Of a stretch of 27,500 bases of DNA, positions 18,354 to 25,837 are shown in pieces. The notes under the pieces are model-generated. The model was given only the letters and a program-made list of their open reading frames with translations. It did not search any database and was not told the origin of the DNA. Origin of the DNA: Prorocentrum cordatum (Eukaryota; Sar; Dinophyceae; Prorocentrales; Prorocentraceae); the NCBI GenBank assembly GCA_963575745.1, contig CAUYUJ010006332.1, positions 1 through 27,500 on the forward strand, read 5' to 3'. A program made the position numbers and the translations under genes. Numbering within the stretch: position 1 is the stretch's first letter; each line of letters starts with the position of its first letter.

Positions 18354-18454
18354 AAAAGGAGTCCCCGGCACCCGTCCGGATCCCGCCCAGACCCCCCTGG
18401 GGCGTCATGATGCTCTCTTTTGAGCCCACTGGAAACCTATCAGTCTTCGCTGTT

Positions 18455-18660
18455 AGGTCAAATGGGGTGGCGGAAAGCCTCTCCGAAATGGGGGAGTTTT
18501 CAACATTAGGGCAAGCGCGTGCTATTCAGGCGCTCGCTTTGCATATTGATGTAGTTGTTGTGTATCGGAAGAAGGAGTTTCGAAGGCTGGAGAGGGGTTC
18601 TAGAGAAACGATTGCGTTTACAGGGTTCGTTGTTTTTCTCACGGGCGTTCGGGTTTCGGC
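18455..18660. repeat. Dispersed repeat family R, copy 5 (partial)
   Basis: It starts near the TTTTCAACATTAGGGCAAGC block and keeps the downstream half of the core. It is closest to copy 2 (15800-16260). Confidence 0.65.
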
Positions 18661-19009
18661 GGCATGAGGGCTCGATCGAAGGTGTTCAGTAATCCGAGCT
18701 GTCAGGAGGTTTCCAACAAGCATTTCCTATTCCAGCATCCTTGAATTTCCTCGCTTGACGGAGAACACTTCCCCTCTCGCTCGAAATACTTTCGTCGCTC
18801 GGTCTGTGGACTTTCCGGGTCCGCGGGAAAAATCTTCGTTCGCCCGTCGACATGTTTCGCTCGAGCGGAAACGTTTTCCTCCCGCGCGTCGACCGCAAAG
18901 AGGCACGAGCAGGTCGGGTTCGGAAGGGGCTCGCTGTTTTCGCTGTTTTATGCACTGGGTCCATCCATGTTTGTGGGCGACGATCAATGTAGAGGAAGCA
19001 CGTTGCTAA
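18661..19009. other. No gene supported
   Basis: Sequence with many TCGCTCG/CGAGCG words but no clear period. Frames of 80-90 codons on both strands overlap and have no motif. Confidence 0.35.
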
Positions 19010-19014
19010 ACACT

Positions 19015-19120
19015 TTCCAGATGTCTAAAACATGTGTTTAATTTTTTTAAACATGTAAACACATGTTTAAAACAAACTGTTTAAACATTTGTTTTACACT
19101 TTAACACATCTTTAACTCAA
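19015..19120. repeat. AT-rich inverted-repeat patch
   Basis: This is an unusually AT-rich stretch in GC-rich surroundings. It contains ACATGTGTTTA and TAAACACATGT as inverted copies and several AAACATGT/ACATGTTT words, so it can fold into hairpins. It may be the core of a small foldback element; no ends were defined. Confidence 0.6.
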
Positions 19121-19247
19121 AGATAGGATTGTTATGGTGTCCATTGTCATGGCATCCACGAATCCATGGTTGTTCCTCGAGCGCTCATTGTGCATCCAGG
19201 CGCTTTGGGGTTGTTCTGGTCGTATTGGCGGCGCGCGCAAGGGGGTG

Positions 19248-19345
19248 CTTCTGAGAAGTCGGGGGGCTCCTTAGAAGGCAGGGCCTTCTCTGCAGGGCTT
19301 GGATGCTTCTGAGAGGGCTTGTTGAAAGCCGAGAGGGCTTGTAGG
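19248..19345. repeat. CTTCTnAGAAG / GAGAGGGCTTG repeat cluster, copy 1
   Basis: Short palindromic words such as CTTCTGAGAAG and CCTTAGAAGG lie beside GAGAGGGCTTG twice. The same word family clusters at 22986-23105 and 26726-26920. Confidence 0.6.
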
Positions 19346-19800
19346 ATGACCCCCCTGGCCTTTCCGATTCATGCGCCTCTCTTCCCGACTCATGCGATCG
19401 TTTCTCCGACTCCGACTCCCGATGCAGATATTACATTCACATCGGCGTTGCACATGTGGAACACACGGACGGCGACAACGGCAAGCAACCTCAAATCCCC
19501 GTTTCCGGTGTCAAATTCCATGATTCGATTCCGATTTCTGTTCCCAAGACGTCTTCCGAGGGCCCCGCCCCCCCCCGCCCCTCCCCGGTCCCGCCAGACC
19601 GACGTCGCGCGTTCGGCTCGCCTCGCCTCCCGGCCTCTCGGAAGCGGCGCCCCCCTCGCCCGTCGCCCCCCTTGTGCGTGATGCCAGAAGCGGCTTGACC
19701 GCAGCTTTCGCGGCGTTTCCTTGCGTAAGGTGGAGGAGGCGGAGGAACAGAAGGCGCAGGAGTAGCAGGAGTTGGAGGTGAATGGGAACGGACAGATGGA
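19346..19800. other. No gene supported
   Basis: Mixed sequence with CCGACTC words near 19400 and a GC-rich part from 19560. Overlapping frames on both strands have no recognisable motif. Confidence 0.35.
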
Positions 19801-19805
19801 CGACG

Positions 19806-19866
19806 GAGTAGGAGGAGGAGGAGGAGGAGGAGGAGGAGGAGGAGGAGGGGGAGGAGGAGGAGGTCG
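19806..19866. repeat. (GGA)n microsatellite
   Basis: A GGA triplet run of about 55 bases. Confidence 0.97.
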
Positions 19867-20519
19867 GAGGAGCAGGAGGAGAGGCGCGAAGATGACCGCA
19901 CATAGCGCGTCGCGGTCTGGGCCAGAGCGGCGGCCCTTCTCCAGCGCGAGGGCACGACAGCGCGAGGACGACCGCGCGTCGCGCACCGCGTGGCGCGATG
20001 CGCGAAGTTCGGTGATCCAGACCCCCCCCCCGCAGCCCCACGCGTTGACAAAGTCGCGAGGTCGGACCCAGAGCTCCGATGCCGGTTTTTCGCAGACTGG
20101 GTTCCAGAGTTCTGGACCTCTTCCCCGATACTAGCTTCTCATCCCGAGTCGCTTTCGTTCGAAGGTCCTTGGGCCTGGCAAGGCCCGAAAGCGGCCAGAA
20201 ACATCTCACTGGGACTCTTATCACAACGGGAGGAGGTGGGGGGAGGCATGGCAGGGCACCAGAAGCCCTCTTTCGGTTTGGAATCGGATTCGGTGCTGGG
20301 TGTGAAGCTAGAACCGACGGGACAATTACATATGCGGTTGTCTACCCGGCTGGTGGGGATTCCCACTGCTGTGGGGGACAACTAGGGTATTTGCTCGCAC
20401 GTGGGGAGATTTCCCACAGAACGGAGTAAGACCCCAAGGACTCTTGGGAGGGGTTTCCAAGGGGGCCTCCTCCAGGAGTGGGCCTCCCGGGTGCTGCTGC
20501 TTGCACCCCCTTCGTCTCA
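19867..20519. other. No gene supported
   Basis: GC-rich sequence up to about 20200, then a segment with small inverted words such as GTGGGGATTCCCAC (20352-20365) and a CCAAGGACTCTTGG hairpin (20433-20446). No coding evidence beyond open frames. Confidence 0.35.
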
Positions 20520-20564
20520 GTCGGGCACGTCTCTCTACAGGAGGCATAGCCAAACATAGTTTAG

Positions 20565-20612
<48 letters not shown>

Positions 20613-20640
20613 CATGTCTGACTGTCTATGTATATGTATA

Positions 20641-20688
<48 letters not shown>

Positions 20689-20750
20689 TAAAGGAATCAT
20701 CCACCATCCACCGATAGGAGAACATGCCCGACCTGACCCTTCGCCCCAGG
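20520..20750. repeat. Dispersed repeat pair, copy 2, with poly(T) and (TA)n
   Basis: This copy shares GTCGGGC, CTACAGGAGG, TAGTCTGGG and ACATGCCCGACCTGAC with 6429-6590. Here the T-rich middle has expanded to a 39-base T run (20572-20610), followed by an alternating TA run (20644-20684). Confidence 0.65.
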
Positions 20751-21031
20751 CGCGGCGCCTGCGCGGCCCGAGGGGAAGAACAAGGTCCAGCTGGCGGTGT
20801 CCGTGCTCGGCGGCGTGCCGGGGGCCACGGCGCGCCGCTGCGGGGGCCAAAGTCGACTACACTCTAGGCGATGCTTAAGAAAACCCAAGTTTTCGGCCAG
20901 AGTCTCGATTACTCTCAATGTTTCAAGGTGAATCCTAAGATTTGAATAGACATTCTGGGTTTCTAGTCAATTTCTGAGACTATGAATTTCTTAACCCATG
21001 ATTTCTAAAGCATTTCGCAGGGTGTACACGT
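20751..21031. other. No gene supported
   Basis: GC-rich to 20870. From 20875 to 21020 the sequence is of ordinary composition and non-repetitive, without an ORF of note. Confidence 0.35.
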
Positions 21032-21194
21032 ACGAGTGACCTTTCGCCGGAGTGACCTTTGGTGCCGACTCAAAGGGGTCCCCCCGATCGCAGAAGTCGA
21101 TGCGATGGTAGCGGCTTCCGCGCTTGGGGTTGGTCCCCCCGCGGCGCCCCAAAAGCCGCGCACCAAAGGTCACTCTTACCCAGGGTCACTCTTG
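21032..21194. mobile_element. MITE-like TIR element with AGTGACC double ends
   Basis: The left arm 21032-21064 and right arm 21160-21194 are inverted. The innermost GAGTGACCTTTGGTGC matches its partner exactly, and each arm carries a second AGTGACC word further out. The interior has no coding capacity. The size (about 163 bp) suits a non-autonomous DNA transposon. No target duplication was identified. Confidence 0.7.
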
Positions 21195-21417
21195 CGCGTA
21201 GTCGACAGGAGCGACGGAAGACGACGGTCACCACCCACCAAACCACCCCAACCCAACCCGAAGGCCCAAACTTGCCTTCGATTTCCAGTGGGGGGGGGTC
21301 GGGGAACATCGGCAACAGGCACCTGCAGAACCCGTACTGGGTCAGGTTGGGGTAGACTGATAGGCAGGCGGACGGGGCCGTGCGCCGACGTTGGCGCGTG
21401 GGCTGCCCGCGCAAGGT

Positions 21418-21775
21418 CGCGCGCAAGCGCCTTCGCTTCCGCTGTGGCGTGCCGCGCTGGCGGCCCGTGCAAGCCTCCGCGTAAGGTCGCTACGGCAGGT
21501 TCGCGTCGTGTCGCCCGTTGGCGACCCCGCGGCCAGCGTTCAACGTTGAAGGCCGCTGGCGACCCAGAATCGGTCGATGTTGAACGGTCTGATGTTTCGG
21601 AAATGGCCGATCTTTCAAGGTTGATAGATCCCCGCGGTGTCAAAAAACCAACGTCGAAGTCGGCACGACACGAACCTGCCGTAGGGTCGCGCGGAAGCGC
21701 CTTCGCTTCCGATGTGGCGTGCCGCGTTGGCAGCCCGCGTAAGCCGCGGCGTAAGGTTGTTATACCAGCTCGCGT
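21418..21775. repeat. Direct repeat pair plus inverted segment
   Basis: About 90 bases at 21418-21500 (AAGCGCCTTCGCTTCC, TGTGGCGTGCCGCG, GCGTAAGGT) recur at 21690-21760. An inverted copy of the CTACGGCAGGTTCG-CGTGTCG segment (21491-21515) lies at 21660-21686. A TTCAACGTTGAA palindrome is at 21539-21550. The 287-codon plus-strand frame over the region repeats itself accordingly and is not accepted as a gene. Confidence 0.65.
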
Positions 21776-21888
21776 GAGGCCGGTTTTTCCTCCGTCGCCC
21801 AAATGGGCGGGGGCCTTTTCCTCCGCATGCTTTCGCTCGCAAATCATGGGAACCTCGCGTGTCCTCGCAATTCCGTCCCTAGCGTGCG

Positions 21889-22010
21889 GTAATCGCTGAG
21901 AAGGCGCCGATTTAGCGCCGATCTAGCGTCGACCAGCGTCGATTCAGCGTCAGCTCGCGTCGGTCAGCGTCGATTCGCCAGAGCCAGCAAGACGACATGG
22001 GAGGCTTGCA
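21889..22010. repeat. GCGTCGA-rich dispersed repeat, copy 1
   Basis: GTAATCG-TGAGAA, then several AGCGTCGATT/CAGCGTCGG words, then GTCGATTCGC-AGAGCCA-CAAGA match 23285-23405 in the same order. Confidence 0.7.
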
Positions 22011-22034
22011 GGAGTTGCCACAGAAGCCTCCTCC

Positions 22035-22309
22035 TCCTCTTCCTCAGGCTGTCGGCGGCGCTCGGGGGCACTGACAGTTCCGTTCGGCCTGGACGTTCGA
22101 GAGTCGAAGCTTCGGAGGATCGAGAGTCACCCAGAATCGCCGAGACTCGAGGATCGAGTCGCCAGAGGTCCAGGTCGAGGGGCCGAGAGAGGGGGTCTCC
22201 CCCTCCTCGGGCTGCGGGCGGCGCTCGGGGGCAGCGGCAGCTCGGTTCGAGGCGGGCGTTCGAGGCTCGAAGTTGGAGGTCTTGGTCCGTTTTCGTCGGC
22301 TCTCGGCGG
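22035..22309. repeat. Dispersed repeat family, copy 4, left part
   Basis: GGCGGCGCTCGGGGGCA occurs twice (near 22053 and 22208), each followed by TTCGAG/GTTCGAGGCTCGAAG-type words. The second leads into TTTTCGTCGGCTCTCGGCGG, where a MITE interrupts the copy at 22309. Confidence 0.6.
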
Positions 22310-22450
22310 CAGGGCTGGACCTAAACGCTGTTTTGCTGGACTTCGGCTGTGCTTTTTTCCGTTTTGGGAGGGAGGCACAGGAAAACAGGTAGAGCGAAAC
22401 GAACAACAAATCGACAACACAACGAACAATGAAGTTTAGGTCCAGCCCTA
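22310..22450. mobile_element. hAT-type MITE, 141 bp, intact with 8-bp TSD
   Basis: The ends are 17-bp terminal inverted repeats: 22310-22326 reads CAGGGCTGGACCTAAAC and 22434-22450 is its reverse complement except for the outermost base (C versus T). CTCGGCGG flanks both sides exactly (22302-22309 and 22451-22458). Eight-base target duplications and ends starting CAGGG/TAGGG are typical of hAT transposons. The interior is less GC-rich than its surroundings and codes for nothing, so movement would need a transposase from elsewhere. The uninterrupted relatives at 9140, 9770 and 13285 show the pre-insertion arrangement. Confidence 0.9.
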
Positions 22451-22565
22451 CTCGGCGGGCCTCGGGGTGCTCTCCGCCAGCTGCGCCTCGCCGAGAGGCG
22501 TCCTGGGGTGCCCAGATCGCCTCGCACGGCCGCCGAAGGCGGAGATCATTGGGGGGGACTGGCTC
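22451..22565. repeat. Dispersed repeat family, copy 4, right part
   Basis: It resumes with CCTCGGGGTGCTCTCC, CGAGAGGCGTCC and GGTGCCCAGATCGC, as in the copies at 9770 and 13285. It then continues ATTGGGGGGGACTGGCTC, which resembles 10120-10140. Confidence 0.6.
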
Positions 22566-22643
22566 TGGGAGGGAAGCATCGGCCTCCACTCGTCCTCCTC
22601 TGGCTGTTGCCGGCGCTTAGGGCCACGACCCGAAGAAGTCTAC

Positions 22644-22890
22644 ACGGCATAAACATAATGTCCCAGCGGTCCGCGCGGCTTTCTTGGTTTGGCGCGTGGA
22701 GCCGCATCGCTGATGCATCGGCGATGCTGCGCGCTCCTCTGACCCCATCTACTCCGACCCCATCGGGAGGCATAGTTTTGAGGAGCAGTTGTGGCATAAT
22801 CATAATGTCTCGGAGGTCCGCGCGGATTGTTGGGATCGCCGATGCATCGCGGATGCATCGGCGGTGCGCTGCATTCCTCCGACCCCATCT
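22644..22890. repeat. Introner-related repeat, two tandem half copies
   Basis: 22644-22750 and 22792-22890 share GGCATAA-CATAATGTC, GCGGTCCGCGCGG/GGAGGTCCGCGCGG, TTTCTTGG, GATGCATCG and GACCCCATCT. Their first half matches the left arm of the TIR elements at 10441 and 26061 (CATGA-CAT, GGAGGTCC, GCGGATTTCTTGGATC). The second half is different, so these are partial or rearranged members. Confidence 0.65.
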
Positions 22891-22985
22891 GCTCGGACCT
22901 CGGACCCCATCTAGGAGATCTCTATATCCATTCCTCCTCCCCAGATTTCGGCGGCGAGCCCGGGGAGAAAGTGAGACGGGGCGGG

Positions 22986-23105
22986 CCTTCTGAGAAGGCG
23001 CGGAAGTCCCCAGGCCTTCTCAGAAGTTTTCCAAGCCTTCCCCGAAGATCACAGAACGCTTCTCAGAATGCCTGAAGCCTTCTGAACAGCCCCGCCTTCT
23101 TCTGA
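22986..23105. repeat. CTTCTnAGAAG repeat cluster, copy 2
   Basis: It contains CCTTCTGAGAAGG, CCTTCTCAGAAG, GCTTCTCAGAA and CTTCTGA words. GGCGGCGAGCCCGGGG just upstream (about 22950) corresponds to CGGCGGCGAGCCCAGGG upstream of the cluster at 26726. Confidence 0.65.
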
Positions 23106-23284
23106 GACCCTCGCTCGCCGCCGACGACTGCTGGCGGCGCTCAGGGCCGTCGACGGGGGGCACGCTCGAGAGTCGACGCTCGAGGTTTTCGGGAGTAGGA
23201 GCATCCTGGATCATCTTGCAACAAAAAAACACACACAGAACCGAAAAATGCCAGGGGAATGGACGTCCGAGCGATGGCAAGGTT

Positions 23285-23405
23285 GTAATCGATGAGAAAG
23301 AGCCGACTTGGCGCCAATCAGCGTCGGTTTAGGGTCGAGAAGCGTCGATCAGCGTCGGCTGGCGTCGATTCGCAAGAGCCAACAAGATGGTATGGGCTCC
23401 CATTT
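23285..23405. repeat. GCGTCGA-rich dispersed repeat, copy 2
   Basis: The partner of 21889-22010: it shares GTAATCGATGAGAA, several CAGCGTCGG/GCGTCGATC words, and ATTCGCAAGAGCCAACAAGA. Confidence 0.7.
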
Positions 23406-23490
23406 GGCCCAGGAGCTGCCGCCGAACTTTCGCCACTGCCGGCTCTATCATGAGGTGTCTTCAGACGGCCCCGGCGCCAGGACGGCTCCC

Positions 23491-23675
23491 CGAGGTTGGG
23501 CGTGGCTTCATGGGGGGGTCATAAATGGGGGGGTCAGAAACGGTCCCCTTTCGTGCCCCTTTCGGGCCCCTCCGGACCCCCAGGGGGCTCGTTTAGGTAC
23601 CGTTTGGGTACCTTTTCGGACCACCCTCACCAACCCCCCATTTATGACCCCCCCATTACGCAACGCCCAACGAGG
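23491..23675. mobile_element. MITE-like TIR element, about 185 bp
   Basis: Inner parts of the ends are near-perfect inverted repeats: 23510-23532 reads ATGGGGGGGTCATAAAT then G's, with its complement at 23634-23656. Weaker pairing extends outward through GTTGGGCGT to about 23491 and 23675. GGTACCGTTTGGGTACC lies in the centre. No coding capacity was seen and no target duplication was established. Confidence 0.75.
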
Positions 23676-24406
23676 CCGAGAACCATCCAACCATCTGCCG
23701 TCACCCTTTCTGTTGCGCGTCGCCTGCCCCACCCTCCCTTCCTCTCCGGCCTGCTCTCGGGCTCCCCCCGTCGGCGCCAGCACGCGCGCCAAAAACGCCG
23801 GGCCGCGCGCCGAGCATGGCCTTGGCGAGGCCTGCCCTTCCGCCGGAGCCCTCCTCGCAGGGAGTGGACGGCGACCAGCTCGCAGAGAGCCGAGAGGGTT
23901 GCAGAGAGCTGAGAGGGTTTCAGATTCAGATCGGCGCGGGCTGCTTGAGGTTTTCATCTGCCCCGGAGGACCCTTTCCATCCGTTGGGAAGCTGGCGATT
24001 TTGAGGGACCCCTTTATCTCAGGAGGTGTTTAGTTTTGACCTCCCCTGGTTTCTTAGAGGTCTCATGGCTGTCTCGGGCGCCTCAGGGATGTAACTATAT
24101 GCACACGTGAAGTATAGACGCGATGGATGGGTCCTTCACCCTGTCCGAGCGTTTCCCCCTACGCGGGCCCGCGAGCTCGCCAGAAGCTTCTTTTCGGAAG
24201 CTCTCCCCTGGCCCCTCAAAAGGGTGCCTCGCCGGGCAGGGCGCCCTCAGCGGGTCCGCGCCGCGTCGACGCGCCGGCGAGACCGCGCCGCGGGCGCTCC
24301 CGGGTGGTGCGCGCCGCCAGCGGCCCGGCATCGGCCTGCACGGGAAGAGACCCGGGCCACGGAGGAGCCGCCGCTGGCTCGAGGCTGCGCGAGCCCGACG
24401 CGAGCC
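23676..24406. other. No gene supported
   Basis: GC-rich in two parts (23680-23930 and 24150-24400), with GAGAG(G/C)GTT words near 23888-23920. Overlapping frames on both strands are Arg/Pro/Ala-rich without a recognised domain. Confidence 0.35.
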
Positions 24407-24533
24407 TTGATGGGCTTGGTTTCCACCACCACTACCATAGGTTGGAGGGAGAGGTCCTCCTCCTCCTCTTCTTTCTCCTCCTCCTCCTCCTTCTCCAACA
24501 TATGGTAGTGGTGGTGGAAATCAGTCCCATCAA
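24407..24533. mobile_element. Foldback element with CTC-rich loop
   Basis: Arms of 41 bases (24407-24447 and 24493-24533) are inverted with about four mismatches. The outer part contains TTTCCACCACCACTACCATA and its complement. The loop (24448-24492) is a CTC/CTT microsatellite. It looks like a small foldback transposon in which a simple repeat has grown, or a hairpin-bounded microsatellite. Confidence 0.75.
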
Positions 24534-24614
24534 GCCTGCCGCAGGGGTTTCGTGGAGTCCGCTGCGCGGCGCGCCAGAGGAGGGGCCTCGCCTGCGGCGC
24601 GCCTCCGCCCTCGG

Positions 24615-24680
24615 GGGGGGGGGCCGGCGGGAGGCGGGCGGGAGGCCGGCGGCGGGCGGGCGGGCGGGCGGGCTCGCCGG
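24615..24680. repeat. G-rich GGGC(GGGC)n tract
   Basis: A run of nine G's, followed by GGCGGGAGG and a repeated GGGC tetramer. It could form G-quadruplexes on the plus strand. It is low-complexity and non-coding in appearance. Confidence 0.8.
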
Positions 24681-24715
24681 CGCGGCAGCCCGGCGGAGGG
24701 TAGGTGGGGTAGGTA

Positions 24716-24758
24716 CGCCACTGCTCGAAGATTCCTAAGGAGTCTTCGAGCAGTGGCG
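24716..24758. repeat. 43-nt hairpin
   Basis: CGCCACTGCTCGAAGA (24716-24731) is perfectly inverted at 24743-24758. Further pairing TTCC/GGAG inside leaves a 3-base loop. There is no T-run after it, so it is not a bacterial-type terminator. Its role is unknown. Confidence 0.85.
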
Positions 24759-24789
24759 AAGCGTCCTGGCTCGCCTATAGCCCTGCCAG

Positions 24790-24935
24790 ACAATGTTCTA
24801 AGAAGCTTTTTCTGTGGATTTCACGAAATGTTCTGAGAACATTCCTGGCTGGGACGGTCTCGTTTTGACACGTCGGGTTCATGTTCTAGGAACATGGTTT
24901 TGGTTCTCAGAACATGTTTGGGTTCTATGAACATG
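24790..24935. repeat. Cluster of TGTTCTnnGAACA palindromes
   Basis: Five related short palindromes lie within 145 bases: near 24793 (half), AATGTTCTGAGAACATT (about 24828-24844), CATGTTCTAGGAACATG (about 24880-24896), GGTTCTCAGAACATG and GGTTCTATGAACATG. The spacings are irregular (about 17-50 bases). Similarity to steroid-receptor half sites is coincidental here. Confidence 0.75.
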
Positions 24936-25113
24936 CTGTGGTAGGACTATAGGAATGCCGGGACGGTCGGTCCCTGCTCAAAAAGTGGGGCGTCGACATT
25001 CTTGGGGTCAGTGTGGATGCCATCGGCCAGATGGTACCAAAAGGGCGGGACAGCACAGCAAGTCTTGAACCCGTATGCTCTATGGCCATCCGTGCCCCTC
25101 ACATATCCTCTGG

Positions 25114-25148
25114 GCGCTGACCGGCGAAACGGTTTCGCGAGTCAGCGC
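25114..25148. repeat. 35-nt hairpin
   Basis: GCGCTGAC, a CG mismatch, GCGAAAC, a single G, GTTTCGC, a GA mismatch, GTCAGCGC: a symmetric stem with one 2x2 internal loop. No neighbouring gene explains it. Confidence 0.8.
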
Positions 25149-25159
25149 TCGCGTCCGGT

Positions 25160-25640
25160 GCGGGGCGCGTGAGCCATTAGAATGACTGTGATCTTGGTTT
25201 GGTTTCCGGGCCTACGGGCTTTTTGATGGAGATGGGTCCTGAGGCGATCGGTGCATCAGGGATCTTTCTTATCGCATGGAAGAGGTCCTCCGAACTGGGG
25301 TTGGCCAGAGTGGCCGGCCGGGAAGGTTTCCCAGCGTCAGGAGGGTTGGCCTGCGGGTCGCTTGGGTGAATTCTTCGATGGGTAGCTGTTGCCGCAGCAT
25401 AGAGAGTGCAGGTTCGAATAGTTCGATGATCCTCAGAACGTGTGTTGGCCCGATGTGCGTTCACCCCGTTCAACCCAAACGCTCGATCATCACATCGCCT
25501 CCGTCGTAGAGAAGGGCCTCAGTGGGCAAACACACCTTGGCGCTGACACACGTCCTGAGGATCATCGAATAGTGCTGGCTTACGTTGGGCGTCCCGTCTG
25601 CGTCGAGCCAGTGAGGGATCAAAAGCCGCCCTGAAGGCGA
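25160..25640. repeat. Spacer with inverted repeat 25423-25445 / 25543-25565
   Basis: TTCGATGATCCTCAGAACGT (25423) has an inverted near-copy at 25546-25565, so the same peptide SMILRTCV is read on the plus strand at the left arm and on the minus strand at the right arm. The minus frame also reads GRLLIPHWLDADGTPNVSQH and LLYDGGDVMIERLG. These look protein-like, but I recognise no family. This may be a fragment of an old coding element with an inverted duplication. Confidence 0.5.
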
Positions 25641-25648
25641 TCGATCGA

Positions 25649-25666
25649 CCGAGGATTTTGGCTCAG
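25649..25666 (+). other. Possible degenerate spliced-leader relic upstream of gene
   Basis: CCGAGGATTTTGGCTCAG keeps ATTTTGGCTCA of the SL exactly and has CCG-AG before it and CAG in place of CAAG. It lies about 170 bases before the DeSI-like coding sequence on the same strand. One 11-base match could be chance in a window this size. Confidence 0.35.
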
Positions 25667-25675
25667 AGGCGTCCT

Positions 25676-25740
25676 GAGGAGGAGGGAGGAGGAGGAGGAA
25701 GGAGGAAAGGGAGGTGGAGGAAAGGGAGGAGGAGGAGGCG
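25676..25740. repeat. GGA/GGAA-rich microsatellite
   Basis: A purine run of GGA triplets with GGAAAGG interruptions, between the SL-like sequence and the DeSI-like exon. Confidence 0.85.
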
Positions 25741-25837
25741 TCTTCGTCTCTTTTTGGCCTTCCCTGTCTTGTCGGGAGGCAGCACAAAGAGGCGAGGCTC
25801 CGGGGGGAAGAGCCTTGGGCCCCCAGCCCCCGTACCC

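Noticed and set aside
17063-18667. 534-codon Ala-Ser/Ser-Leu frame
   Set aside because: Product of a stop-free CAGCCT hexamer repeat. Higher-order units of 149, 155 and 173 bases change the register.
21036-21899. 287-codon frame
   Set aside because: Crosses a TIR element and a direct repeat, and its apparent internal homology is the DNA repeat itself. No recognised domain.
24716-24758. Rho-independent terminator
   Set aside because: No U-run follows, and the sequence is eukaryotic nuclear DNA.
24880-24896. Hormone-receptor type response element
   Set aside because: The half-site resemblance is superficial, and such receptors are not expected in this kind of organism.
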